Made by a program: the position numbers and the translations under genes
The notes under the pieces: generated by a model
Database searches by the model: none
The model's input: the letters and a program-made list of their open reading frames with translations, nothing else
What the model was told of the DNA's origin: nothing
From: Cepaea nemoralis
Taxonomy: Eukaryota > Mollusca > Gastropoda > Stylommatophora > Helicidae
DNA length: 64,000 nucleotides
Assembly: GCA_014155875.1 (NCBI GenBank)
Contig: JACEFZ010018119.1
Coordinates: forward strand, 112,501-176,500
Direction of reading: 5' to 3'
Part shown: piece after piece, positions 1 through 12,800 of the stretch
Position numbering within the stretch: position 1 is the stretch's first letter
How the letters are laid out: the number at the start of each line of letters is the position of its first letter

Positions 1-53
1 ATATTATAACCTCGGATTAGTATTTCCGGCTTCTCTTTCAACTCTCCCATTAT

Positions 54-1490
54 TCATCATCATCAAGTGCCGTGCCGACTGGCGTAGGCGTTCATGACTC
101 TCCACAGATCTCTGTCTTTGGTTTTCTGGATCAACTCTGCCGTTGATATTCCTCCATGCCACCGTCGCAATCCACCCAGCATCATTTCTCGCGGTCTGCC
201 TCTGCCCCTCTTCCCCTCGATCTTTCCAGTTGTCACGATGTTCTCCAGCGCCTCTCTTCTCATCACATGACCCAAAAAAAGCTATTTGTCTCTTTCTTAT
301 TGTTGTATATAATGTTCTAGTTTCGCTAGCCTCTTTAAGGCATTCGTCGTTAGTTACTTTGGCAGTCCAGAGAATTCGCAACATTCGTCTAAGGAACCAC
401 ATCTCTGTTGCTTCCAATCTCTTCCTAATTTGTTCATTTACATTCCAAGATTCACAACCATATAGCAAAACAGGTTCTATATAGCACCTCAGCACTCTCT
501 TTCTTACATTCAATGATACCGACTTATTGCATAAGATATCCTTCATATTTTGAAATGCAGCCTTTGCTTGCCGTATTCTGCTCTTGATCTCTGTCATGCA
601 TCTTTCCTTCTGATGTTATAAATGTCCCTAGATATTTAAAACTATCCACTTGGTGAAGAATTTTCCCTTCTATCTCTATTTCACATTTGGGTGTCACCAG
701 TTTCTTTGATACCACCATTTCTCTCATTATTACTTCGCTATAAAGGCAGTAGAGATCCAGTGACAAAACACATCTTTGTCGCACTCCTAGCTTTATTTGT
801 TCATAACTGTCCTCTTTATTTCCCATTTTAATTTCTGCTACTTGGTTCTAGTAACTATTATTTTATTGTTCTGAAATCTTTCCCGTTAATGTTGATATCT
901 CCAAACATTTTAATTGGTTCATCATGTTTTACTTTATCAAATGCCTTTGTATAATCTATGAAGCACAAATACGTCTTTTTGTGTCTATTGATCTTTCTAT
1001 TAGTGTTCATTATGTATATATTGCATTGTTTGTACAATTTCTTTCCACAAAGTCCATACTGTTCTTCACCAATGTCCATGTTTATGATCTTTCTTGTTCT
1101 TCTCATTATAATTTTAAGTAGAAGCTTAATGACGCAGCTTATGAAGTTAATTGTACGAAAAGCATCGCATTCAGTTGCCCCTGGTCTTTTTGATATAGCT
1201 ATAAATACAGATTTCAGCATATCGCTCGGTAGATATCCACTGCTGTAAATATCATTTAACACCTTGGTTAATATATCTACTCCAAATTATCCCACTATTG
1301 TGATTCCATCTAGCCCAGGTGTTTTTCCTTTCTTCATATGTTTGAAAGTCAGCGACTTTGTTTCTTTTACAACAGGTTGACCTTTTAAGTTACTTTCTTC
1401 TGTTAATTCTTCTCTTTCCACCATATAATTCTCTTATATACTCATTCCACCTTTTCATTATAACACCTTCCTCCAATAATATCGCACCAA
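54..1490 (-). mobile_element. RTE-like non-LTR retrotransposon, family A copy 1, decayed
   Basis: Read on the minus strand, pieces of one reverse transcriptase follow in order: an N-terminal linker (about 1486-1380), RT blocks with CFIDYTKAFDKVKHDE (about 1262-858), then the C-terminal domain with YIEPVLLYGCESWN, MWFLRRM and a GKRGRGRPRE stretch (597-63). The central YADD region has been deleted between about 860 and 640. The 3' end carries (GAT)n at 65-54. Frames shift several times, so it is a dead copy. Confidence 0.8.
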
Positions 1491-2080
1491 CCATGACTAA
1501 TGAAGATGACGTCAAAAACAATTTCTACGAGGACCTACACATTGTGTTAACATCTGTTCCCAAAGGAAAGAAACTTATACTCCTTGGGAACTTCATTGCC
1601 AGAGTAGGCATGGACACCGCCTTTTGCAGTGGCATTATTGGAAAGCACGAAGTCGGAAATTGTAACAGAAATGGTCTCCTCCTCCTTCAGACCTGTGCCG
1701 AACACGATCTCCTGATTACCAACACAATTTTCCGTCTTCCCATGAGAAAACGGACATCGCGGATGCACCCTCGCTCGAAACACTGGCACCTCATTGACTA
1801 TGTTATCGTCAGGAGGAGTGACAGACAAGTCGTTCGAGTGACAAAATCCATGCTGTAGTGCTGAATGTTGGATAGACCATCATCTGAATGTCTCAAAATA
1901 AAAATATCCGCATCAAATCACCACGGCGTCCTCAATGGGTAAAAGTTTAAAAAAAAACAAAAAACTAAATGTTATCCGCCTAAACGGTAAAACAATTCTG
2001 CTGTGTCTTGAAAATATGCTGGAACTCCAACTAACACTCAGTGCCGCAGCTAAACAAATGCGGAAACAAAGTGGAGACCC

Positions 2081-2404
<324 letters not shown>

Positions 2405-2458
2405 GTGGAGACCCTAAAGGAAAGATTTACAACACTGCTATGGAAATCCTGGGTCCAG

Positions 2459-2484
2459 CCCCCCCCCCCCCCCCCCCCCCCCCC
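2459..2484. repeat. Poly(C) tract
   Basis: 26 consecutive C inside the family B linker region, apparently expanded from a Pro/Lys-coding stretch. Confidence 0.95.
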
Positions 2485-4620
2485 GGAAGCATAAAGACTG
2501 GTTTGATGAAATTCCGAAGATATCAACCAATTCCTGGTAGAGAAACACATTCTCCACAAAGCATACTTGAACGATCCGAAGTCAACATAAAAAAGATACA
2601 CTCATTAACATTCGGAGAGTAGTGCAGCAGAAACTGCAGCACATGCGGGACTCCTGGCTGAGCAACGAAGCTGATGAGATTCAAAGCTTTGCTGACATAA
2701 GTGATATAAAACACTTCTACTACTAATTGAAAGCGGTCCTACATCACCGGGCATAGTTCCCCTCCTTAGTGGAGATGGAGGAACATTGGTTACGGATAAG
2801 AAAATAATTCTTCAACGCTGGGCAGAGCATGTTAGCAACATCTTAAATGCAACCTCCTCCATCGATGATCTACCATCAACTGTTTTCCTCAAGTCCCCAC
2901 TAACGATACTCTTGCTAACCTGCCAACCATAGTGCAACTTTCCAGCGGTAAGGCGCCTGGTCCTGGCTCCATCCCAGCAAAGATATATAAGCCGCTTCAC
3001 AAAGTCTTTACAAACCATACCACAAAATTTCAAGGAAGCGTCAATAGTGTACCTTTACAAACGTAAAGGAAACCTAAATATTGAGCACAACCCACTACTG
3101 GCAACTCCGATCGCATTCTGGTATGAACCCAAGGCCTGTCCACGTCAATATGGAAGCACTATACTCGAGTTTCGCCCTTGTTTGAGCTCGTCAGTAGTGT
3201 TAAAGGAAACCGCCAATTCTGTGACAAGAACTCTGAAATTTTCTCCACTTTCATTGATCTTACCAGGGCTTTTGATACAGTCAATAGAGAAGGACTGTGG
3301 AAGATTAAGACGAAGTATGGCTGTCTATGAATGTTTGTCCAAATAGTGCCGTTATTTCATGATGGTATGCAGGCAAGAGTACAAGAAAATGGTGAACTGT
3401 CTTAGCCCTTTCCTATCACCGAAAGAGTGAAGTAAGGTGGTATCCTGGCACCAACACTGTTCAGCCTCATGTTTTCAGATATGATGACGAACGCCTTCGA
3501 AAACAACGACATTGGAATAGACATCAGCTACCGCATGGGTGGAAAGTTGTTCAATCTCAGAAGGCTGAAAGCTAAAACCAAAAGTAACAGCGACACCGAC
3601 AGAGAACTCCTGTTTGCTGATGATTGCGCTCTATATGCCAACTCAGAGGCAGACATGTAACACAATGTTTCAGCTTTCTCATATGCCTGTGCCAACTTTA
3701 GTCTTAATATCAACTTGGAGAAGACTGTAGTTATGTACCAGCCAGCTCCAGGGATTAATCTCACCGTGCCGAATATCAAAGTGAATGGTCATAGATTAAG
3801 TGTTGTGGGACAAATTCACCTATCTTTGCAGCACTAGTGTCACAAGCTGCCACAATTGATGACGAAGTGAATGCAAGAATCTACAAGGTCAGCGCGGCCT
3901 TTGGTAGACTGTACAAGAATGTGTGGGACACAAATGGAATAAGCTTGCAAAGAAAGCTGAAAGTCTACAAAGCAGTCGTATTATCCACACTGCTATATGT
4001 TTGTGAAACCTGGACTGTTTACCAGCGACACGCTAGGAAATCAAACAACTTCCACACAGTCTGCCTTAGGAAGCTATTGAAGTTTGAAGGGCAAGACAAG
4101 ATCCTAGAGACTGAAGTTCTTAGAAAGAGCGTCCATGCCCAGTATCCACACTCTACTAATGAAGAATCAGATTCGCTGGGCTGGTCACTTGACTCGCATT
4201 GCCAGATCACAGGCTCCCTAAACGAATTCATTACGGCGAGCGAGCTGCATTATGGTAAACTGCTCCCTAGGCGGTCAGAGGAAACGCTTTAGAGACACTC
4301 TAAGATCTCACTAAAAGCTTTTGGAATTCATCACGACACTTGGGAGACTGCTGTCAAAGACCGAAATTACGTGGCGTACATCATTAGCACCAGGGGTGTA
4401 TTCATTTGTGAAGCAAACAGGACTGCAATAGCTGTGAAAAAAGGCTGGACAGAAACATCATTGCAGGATGATCCTCCTCTTGGAACGTCAAGCATTCTTT
4501 GCTCACATTGTGAAAGAACATTTCGAGCCAAAATAGGCCTTACCCAGCCATCTTAGAACTCATGGCTTTATACTTTCAACCCCACTGGATGAAATGAATG
4601 GTCATCAATCATTCTTGATG

Positions 4621-6299
4621 GACAAAACAACACACAAGCTGTCTGAATTATTTGCACCAAGACTATCATGGCATGTTATATGTTGTTTCTCTTACTGTCC
4701 TTACCTCTCCACCTTCTTAATGGCTCTATCTCAACACTGGCTTTGTGTTGCTGTCATATTTACATCTTTCCCCACATGCTACTGTGATTGCATCCTGACC
4801 TATGCTATTTTTGTATTGCTGCTGTTCCCACACATTCTCCACACCTACTTTAATGTTTTTATCTGGACTTCAGATGGCTGCAGGTCGTACCTTTGACCAT
4901 AATAATTGGATATGAATCACTTTTCTTTGTGTTGCTGTGTCACCCACACATCCTTCTCACCTCCTCGAATTCTGTTATAAAAGTTGTATCTGATTCTGTT
5001 ATCTTTCCGATGTCGTGTCATTCCCAAAAATGGCATAATTTATTATGTAACCTAAATCTACGCAAGGAGAGTCTTACACAAAGGTAGCAAGTAGAACAAT
5101 AAATTCAAGCATTGGAAGGTCCTTTGCAGTGTGTCGCTATTAAAACAGCCTGTCGAAAAGTCTGTCTTTTGTCTCTCGTGTCTCATTCATCGCATGCCCA
5201 GAGTGTCTGCCGTTTCATGTGTCCATTTTCGTGCTAGTCGACCACTTCCTCTTCTTCCAGATACCACGTCCTTTCATCACTGTTCTTCCCAAGCCACCGT
5301 GACCTTTAATATTGCCACTTTATTTCAGTTTCCGAGACGTACTGTTTACAAGTCAACTATATTCCATGTTCTTTAGAATGAGTATTTTGCTTCTCCTTGA
5401 CCTACAATTCTCTTAACAACTGTTTTGGCGTCCGAATAAAACAACAGAATGTGGCTAGGAAGATTTGTGAAACACACAGATATAGGCGGAAGTTTCAACC
5501 CGTCTTTATCAACATTCGCCGTGCTTCCTTGTCATATTTGTGGTTTTATTCGACCTCCGGAATCAGCCCAGCAACATCAAACCCTCTTTTCAATACCGCT
5601 GAGAACTGTTCTATGAAATGTAAGCCCAAAAGCTCAAATTTCATTCCTGAAATATCACAACAGTAATGAAAATTCATGTACTGAAAGCTTAGGTGTTGTC
5701 TTTTCTTCTGTGTGTGTATGGCTGTAAATGTTTAACTAGGAGTAATACGATGACGAAGAAACTGGAGAAATGTAGATGCTTTCTAAGAAGTGTTGCGATT
5801 ATCATGGACGGAAGAAAACAAAGTACTAAACACACGAAGAAACTAGTTATACAGTACATTTTATTACTTTATCAAATTACAAGGGTTGCTTGCAAAGCCC
5901 CTAACATTTTTCCTAATGAAACTGCTTCTGTGTGTTAAAAACAACAAACTTTCACATAACTCTTAATGGCGTGAAAAGAAAGTGTCGAGAACATTAAAAA
6001 ATTTCTGTGTATTGTCTATGGAAAGTATGCACAAGATATGAGCAGTTGGGCTGTGGGTTCAGAGAATCAAGGCGACAGGAAGTGGAGAAATACCACTATT
6101 GTTCAGACGCGGTGCAGACGTCCATTGACAGCCACCTAACAAAGTCTGCTGCATTGTTCCGAAGTCATTAATCGTCAGAATAACCTCATCACAAATCGAC
6201 ACTTGTCTCTTCAGCTTTCAATCGTCTGTGCACAAACGTTGCAACAACCTATATTTATCTCATATCACCTGCGTAAGCGTATCTTTGTAAATTTGTCAG
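4621..6299. other. Unassigned intergenic or intronic sequence
   Basis: No exon, RNA gene or recognisable transposon domain was found. Only short stop-bounded frames without family motifs are present. Confidence 0.5.
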
Positions 6300-6970
6300 A
6301 ATCAATCAATCAGTCAGGTGCCGTCTTCACAATGAAGGTTGGATGTAATAGATCTCCAACACTGTCTGTCTCTCGCCCTAACTGTACATTCTGTCAGGCT
6401 GATGTTCGTCCATCTCTTGATGTTATCTTCCGACTTGTATCGTTGTCAACCTCTTTCTCGCTTGCCTTCAACCTTGCCCTGCAGTATTGTTTATATAAGA
6501 GTATCATGTCCGAAATATTTCACTTGCCTCCTCTTTATTTCATTTATCCAACGCACTCTTCACTCCAGGTTTTTCTAGAACCTCTGCATTTGATTGTTTT
6601 GTTTCCATGAAATACAACATATTCGTCTGTATATCCACATCCCCAGGGCCTCTATGCTTCTAGTTGCTTGTTCAATGCCCGTTTTTCCGCTCCATACAGT
6701 GGCGTTGAATATACGTAGCATTTGACATTTCTCATTATTAATTCGTTGTTAATCTCTCTAGATGTTAATACTGATTTCATGCCACTGAAAGCATTTTTGG
6801 CCATTCCTATTCCCTTCTTGATTTCTATTTCCCTTCTGCGATCATCAGTTATTATATGTACAAGACAGGAGAAACTTGTTACTTGTTCTTGTATCTCCCC
6901 GTTTACTGTGATGTCCGTTGATGACCTTTCCAGAATAAAGTCTGTCAGACAGAAGAAAGGCGCTGAATGA
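6300..6970 (-). mobile_element. RTE-like C-terminal fragment
   Basis: Minus-strand translation gives a retroelement C-terminus in pieces: ITVNGEIQEQVTSFSCL, IIRDD-like IITDDRRR, KNAFSGMKSVLTS, YVYSTPLYGAE and, after frameshifts, a basic RGR-like region ending near 6330. Only the post-active-site region remains. Confidence 0.65.
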
Positions 6971-7009
6971 GCCGACTATTTCTTGAGCCGTCTAGTTCTA
7001 TTGATTTCT

Positions 7010-7512
7010 TTTAATGGAGTCACTGGAGGGTCTTCTACGTGATTATATGCTGTATTTTATGAATGTATTTGTTTGCTGATGAAGGCTAGTCGCCACATCA
7101 TTCTTGTATTGTTCGTAATTCTGTTCTGTAAAGCTACATTACTTTGTGTTATTTTATATTGTTGATATTTCCGCAGCTTTACCGCAGTTCCACTAATTTT
7201 ATTCATATTTTAACTATGTGTACAACTGCAACTAACTGTATTATTTCTTCCTGTTAATCGTTATATGTTTTTTAAATCTGTTTTTTAGACTTATTTCCTT
7301 AATGTGGTCGCGGGAGGGTCTTCTCCGTGATTATATGTTGTGTTTTGTGTATGTATTTGTTTGCTTATGAAGACTAGTCGCCGCAACGTCTTTGTATTGT
7401 TCGTAATTCTGTTCTGTAAAGCTGCATTACTTTTTGTTATTTTCTATTGTTTACGTTTCCACAGCTTTCCTGCAATTCCACTAACTGTATTCTTATTTCG
7501 TCTATTTCTGGA
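7010..7512 (+). repeat. Tandem pair of a dispersed repeat
   Basis: Two ~210-bp direct copies (about 7010-7215 and 7295-7512) share GAGGGTCTTCT, TGTATTTGTTTGCT and GTTCGTAATTCTGTTCTGT. A third copy is reversed at 42895-43085. No coding potential was seen. It is an unclassified interspersed element. Confidence 0.75.
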
Positions 7513-7739
7513 AACGTGTAGTTTATACAGACTGCACTGTCGGCGCAAGATTCCCTTGTTCCTTTTGCAATAGTTGCCTTCTGACTTCTGCAATCTGGGA
7601 GTCCGGTAGTTCGCAGCGGCTTTTCTTCACCTGAAGAATGGAATATGGAAAATAACCAGTGCATTCTTATGCAGTTGGTGGACTTTCTGCATGTGTGGGA
7701 TATATAGAAGTAAACGATACAACAATGCTCCCATGATAA

Positions 7740-8300
7740 ATGGATACAGAAGATGAACGTGGTGTTTATGTGGTACATTTTACAGACCATAAATGTGACG
7801 TTTGTCTGTGACAAATGATACATATCATAAATGCGGTTTTGTATGAGATATATGGTGCATAGCTCAAAGGTGGGTTTTCCATGGCCAAGGGATTAACGAC
7901 ATTGTTTGTTATCCCATATATCCACGTGGGGAAAACAGCAGCTGCGAGATTCGGCAGCGGATCGCGCCACGCTGGTAACTTACGGGGCATGCGAGCCGGT
8001 CGTTCAGAAAGCAATGGCAAACTACTAAACGTAAAACTTGCATAGTATGTCAACAGAAGCTGAAAAATGCTGGTGTTGACTGCAACGTCCTGTAAGGGGT
8101 ATGCAACATAAAAAAATATGGTATATACTATAAATGTGACATGTGTATATGATACCGACCAGAAACGTGGTGTTTGAATTGTGGTTCATGGTACGGGCCA
8201 TAGAAGTGTTTTTATTTGATAAATGGTACACACGATAGACGTGTTGTTTATTTGTGATCTATGGTACACAAGATAAGCGTGCCCTATTTGTAGAATATTA
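7740..8300 (+). repeat. Degenerate ~37-bp minisatellite interrupted by a SINE
   Basis: Units resembling GATAAACGTGNTGTTTAT followed by TGGTACA recur before (7740-7865) and after (8113-8300) a SINE insertion. The last unit merges into the 27-bp minisatellite that follows and shares the GATAAACGTG core. Confidence 0.65.
7866..8112 (+). mobile_element. tRNA-derived SINE, family 1
   Basis: The head contains a box A-like TGGCCAAGGGATTAACGAC and a box B-like GGATCGCGCC. The body has GAGCCGGTCGTTCAGAAAG and GCTGGTGTTGACTGCAACG, and the tail ends in a short A run. The body matches 28090-28242 and 18620-18755. A target duplication was not certain. Confidence 0.65.
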
Positions 8301-8360
8301 TAGATGCAGAAGAAACAGCATTGTGCTTGTCTAGGCCGTAGAGCTGCGATAGATACACGC

Positions 8361-9465
8361 GATTATGTGGATGCAGAAGATAAACGTGAATATGTGGATG
8401 CAGAAGATAAACGTGATTGTGTGGATGCAGAAGATAAACGTGATTATGTGGATGCAGAAGATAAACGTGATTATGTGGATGCAGAAGATAAACCAGTGAT
8501 TGTGGATGCAGAAGATAAACGTGATTGTGTGGATGCAGAAGATAAACATGATTAGTGTGTATGCAGAAGATAAACGTGATTGTGTGGATGCAGAAGATAA
8601 ACGTGATTATGTGGATGCAGAAGATAACCGTGATTATGTGGATGCAGAAGATAAACGTGATTGTGTGTATGCAGAAGATAAACGTGATTGTGTGGATGTA
8701 GAAGATAAACGTGATTATGTGGATGTCAGAAGATAACGTGGATTATGTGGATGCAGAAGATAAACGTGATTATGTGGATGCAGAAAATAACGTGATTATG
8801 TAGACGCAGAAGATAAACGTGATTATGTGGATGCAGAAGATAAACGTGATTATGTGGATGCAGAAGATAAACGTGATTATGTGGATGCAGAAGATAAACT
8901 TGATTATGTGGATGCAGAAGATAAACTTGATTAAGTAGATGCAGAAGATAAACGTGATTATGTGGATGCAGAAGATAAACGTGATTATGTGGATTTAGAA
9001 AATAAACGTGATTATGTGGATGTAGAAGATAAACGTGATTATGTAGACGCAGAAGATAAACTTGATTAAGTAGATGCAGAAGATAAACTTGATTAAGTAG
9101 ATGCAGAAGATAAACGTGATTATGTAGACGCAGAAGATAAACGTGATTATGTGGATGCAGAAGATAAACTTGATTATGTAGATGCAGAAGATAAACTTGA
9201 TTATTTGGATGGAGAAGATAAACTTGATTATGTAGACGCAGAAGATAAACTTGATTATGTAGATGCAGAAGATAAACTTGATTATGTGGATGCAGAAGAT
9301 AAACTTGATTATGTAGATGCAGAAGATAAACGTGATTATTTGGATGGAGAAGATAAACTTGATTATGTAGACGCAGAAGATAAACTTGATTATGTGGATG
9401 CAGAAGATAAACTTGATTATGTGGATGCAGAAGATAAACGTGATTATGTGGATGTAGAAGATAGG
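8361..9465 (+). repeat. 27-bp minisatellite, about 41 units, with higher-order structure
   Basis: The unit is GATTATGTGGATGCAGAAG followed by ATAAACGT (27 bp). In one frame it reads DYVDAEDKR or DYVDAEDKL. The frame is broken by 1-bp changes and by units containing stops (GATTAAGTA), so it is not treated as a protein gene. From about 9200 to 9440 a 5-unit (135 bp) higher-order repeat is marked by a TTTGGATGGAG variant. Confidence 0.9.
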
Positions 9466-10066
9466 CATGATGCTGTTTGCCATGACTCGAGAATGACTCT
9501 GAAAGGAGTTAGCGGGGATACAATAATATGATGAAGAGAACTCACAGAGTTCAGAAGGTAGACATGAGAATTGGTCACTAAAATGACAGATCAATAGTTA
9601 GAATAGTGAGCAAAGATAAATATTAGTCAACCCGGCACGCAAATAGTCAAACCGGTCATGTGACGAGGTACACCTCGTGATCAGAAGCGGCGGACATGAT
9701 AGTCAGCCGAGAAGCTTGGTAGCGTAAACACCTGTGCTACTGCACGAACCTTGACGCCAAACGCAAATGATAGAAGTTTTCAACATTGAATTGATATTGT
9801 GTAGATAGAATGTCAACTATAGTATGCCAACTAGCCGGTTTAATAATATGGAACCGAGTTGCATTTCACACAAGGCAACGGAAAATTTAAGTCACTTGCC
9901 GACAACAATCAAGCCAGCTCAGCACCTTGACTGGTCGATCAGAGAAACGGTCACACGGCTGAGGTACAGCTCAAGGTCAAAATGTCGGACATTCACAGGT
10001 CGTAAGTAGAGTGAAATTAAGTTGTGATAGTAAACGAAGACGACAGAACGAGAGTTTGATACATCC
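9466..10066. other. No recognisable feature
   Basis: Non-repetitive sequence with no exon-like conserved frame and no transposon domain recognised. Confidence 0.5.
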
Positions 10067-10080
10067 ACAATGACGATAAT

Positions 10081-10660
10081 AGTTAGTTAGTCGACAGATC
10101 ATCCTCATTGCACATCGAACCATTAGTCCATAAGTGCTCGGATCCCCCCCTCCCTCAGCAAATCCCGCAGCGTGTAGCGGCTAACGACGCCAGTTCTGTG
10201 TTGGTTTATCAATATTCTTTGGCTTCCTGCGTAGTGTTCTTGTTTGGCCACTCCTCTTTTGATTTGCTGTTCTCGCAGTCTGGACCATGGTTGTAGATTC
10301 ACAGTCATCACTTGGTTCTAGCACAAAGGTCTTACTTCTCGTAGAGCATTCAGAATGTCAGCCTGGTCCATGGCGCGTCCCGCCCTCCACCTTAGCCTTA
10401 CCTGCGAGCTTGTCAGCCCGCTCATTTCCTTGTACTCCCGCATGCCCTAGCACGAAGATGAAACTAATCTTTGTCAGCCGAGACCACTCCAGAGACAGCA
10501 ACCACTATCTTTCGAATTCACCCTCATCTCTATCCTCTTGAACATGCTCACTTGAGTCGCTAAAGGAAACATGCCCTATTGAATGTCTGTGTTTCGAGCC
10601 ATGTTATTGCTTTACTTACTACCATAACTTCCATAGTCAGGCTACTTGTGGTCTCGGCAA
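10081..10660 (-). mobile_element. I-like retrotransposon family I1, 5'-truncated, 14-bp TSD
   Basis: ACAATGACGATAAT flanks the insert at 10067-10080 and 10661-10674. On the minus strand it encodes the end of the RNase H domain and the C-terminus (MARLREQQIKRGVAKQEHY-like, SRYTLRDLLR), then a (CTAA)n tail. It matches 46200-46790. Frameshifts are present, so it is a dead copy. Confidence 0.88.
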
Positions 10661-10674
10661 ACAATGACGATAAT

Positions 10675-11161
10675 GCTCCTACATAGTAAATTAATGAACA
10701 GTGTACGAGTAGCTGGGTATGTTAACGCGAGAACGACAGAAACGTCGGCAGTACGCTGGGACATGAATGCTATTCTACAATAAAATACATGTTTGGACGT
10801 TAGGAAGCAGGTGTTGTCCACTTTCTTTCAACGTTGTCATCATCAACTGCCATGCACTTATTACGAGCCCTAGGAAAGTCATTGGCACTGTTGTAGGATA
10901 CAAATGCAGACGATGAGCGTGATACATTTGTGTAAGATATATCAATGTACGTGACACGACAGGATACAAGGCACGATTAATCCTACACTAAGACAAGAAC
11001 AAGGGAACGACAAATTAACCACGGGCAGGAAGTTCTTCGGCAAATTTTGATGGATTGCATTTGCAGGAGAGTTGGTTATAGGTTATGGCAGGTCCTTTGG
11101 ACAGCCTGATTAACTAACAACGATTCTCTCAAATGTCTAATAAAAGTAAAACATTACATAC
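10675..11161. other. No recognisable feature before the LTR element
   Basis: No conserved coding frame or repeat identified. It abuts the left LTR. Confidence 0.45.
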
Positions 11162-12530
11162 TGTCGCGGAATTCTTGGAATTGTTGATCGATGAAAGACT
11201 GTCGCGCCATTCGTCTACAGGCAGCCGCCATTCTTTGATGTTGGGGACAGACTGTCCTGATAAGAGTCGGCAAGATCTTTTGTTGTGGGGGAAAGATTTC
11301 TCCAGATCACAAGCCGGCAAGACTTTTTGGAGTATCTGGAACAATTCCCAAATCAAAGCGGACAGCCGGCCGGTTGTTTACATCGAGTCGGAAAAGGAGA
11401 GAAAAAAATAGTTTCTCGACGCCTAGTGTCTAGTCAGATTTGTGACGTCATTCAGACACAGTTTTAAAACAGTCTGGACAAACACCTTTGGCGGGAGTCG
11501 ACCAAATGTTGTGAGGCAACAAGGACGTGTTTGATGTTCCTGTTCTGTTTATGGAAAGAGACCATGGTGTCTTATGTTGATTAACGTCGGCGGACATTTT
11601 CCAATGTGTGATTTAGTGGTCTCGATTTCAGACGGGAATAAATATATGGTATTTAATTAAATACACCCAAATTAGATGATTCTTAGGAGTCGATGGTAGT
11701 AATGTGCGTTGTGAGAAATCATTATAGGAGCGTCCGGCAGCAGTAGGCTATCGCGTTGCTTAAACTAGCTAGTGTGAGATATCAATTAACTCAGTGAGTT
11801 AAGAACAAGGTGGAGGGATGATATTCGGGGAGGTGGGGGATGGTTGGGGGGTGGGGTATAAAGGAAATGTAAAATGGTAGGATCTTCCAGTAGGGTTTCT
11901 ACTGGGTTTCTGCACTTTTCCTTTAGTCTTTCCTTGTCTTACCATGACTCAGACCGATGTGATGAGCTCCTCTGCCTTATGACAGAGTTTAGTTCTCTGT
12001 CGGAATCGGATTGCTCTCACCGGGTATTCTCTCTTCACAGGTTCCACGATGTTTGCCAAAAAAGCTAGCAGACAAGTCATAGAAGAAGATTATGGCTCGT
12101 CATTGAAGGTAGTTTTTACTCAGGCGGCCTTTGCCTGGGCCCATAACCCAGAGGGTCTGCAAGAACCTGGCCTCTGGTGAGCAGGAACCGACGATCATCT
12201 AAGAATGATTCCTCCGTGGTAGTTCTCATCATATTAGAGTGAAGATACTTACCAGACCACCAGTAACAGGGACAATATTATTTATATAGAGAAGTTAACA
12301 ATTAACATTGCGTTTTCCAAATGGTGAATTCCTGTGAGAAATTAACAATTAACATTGTGTTTTCCAATGGTGAATTCCTGTGAGAATTAACAATTAACAT
12401 TGTGTTTCCAATGGTGAATTCCTGTGATAATTAACAATTAACATTTTGTTTTCAAAGTGACAGTAAACATTTATTTTATTGTACAAGGGTTATCAGATCA
12501 CATAACTTTTAGTGACATATTAGTTACAAT
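11162..12530 (+). repeat. Left LTR
   Basis: 1,369 bp, highly similar to 15525-16941 apart from small indels. The shared start is TGTCGCGGAATTC and the shared end TTAGTTACAAT; flanks diverge immediately outside. Confidence 0.9.
12290..12460 (+). repeat. Tandem ~45-bp repeats near the LTR 3' end
   Basis: Three to four units containing TTAACAATTAACATTGTG and GGTGAATTCCTGTGA. The same array, differently decayed, is at about 16705-16870 in the right LTR. Confidence 0.85.
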
Positions 12531-12539
12531 CAGCGGTAC

Positions 12540-12714
12540 AATCAAGACCGCTGTATTGACCGATCCCATTTTCCCCGTCATCCTCGGTTGCCGGTATGTC
12601 GTTCTGGGAATGCCCAGGGAGTCAATCCATATGGGAGCATTTCAGACTCGCTCTCAGACGAGAACTGATAAGGTGGAGGCAATTGTCACTAACCCACTGC
12701 CGGGGGAGTTGTGA
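12540..12714 (+). pseudogene. Protease C-terminal remnant
   Basis: The frame reads through the LTR edge into TAVLTDPIFPVILGCRYV, resembling the ILG-containing end of a retropepsin. The catalytic D-S/T-G motif and all gag are absent. Confidence 0.45.
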
Positions 12715-12800
12715 ACTGCCCAGAGTGAGGATGCAACCTTAGTCCTTGCTACAAGAAGCTGCAGAGAAGTGCTGATCCACCAAAACGGGGGCAGTACTAC

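Noticed and set aside
8361..9465. CRISPR-like array
   Set aside because: Units are contiguous without spacers and the surrounding sequence is clearly eukaryotic.
8304..9531. Acidic repeat protein (DYVDAEDKR)n
   Set aside because: Frame is broken repeatedly by indels and stop-containing units; the pattern follows from a 27-bp unit length in a minisatellite.
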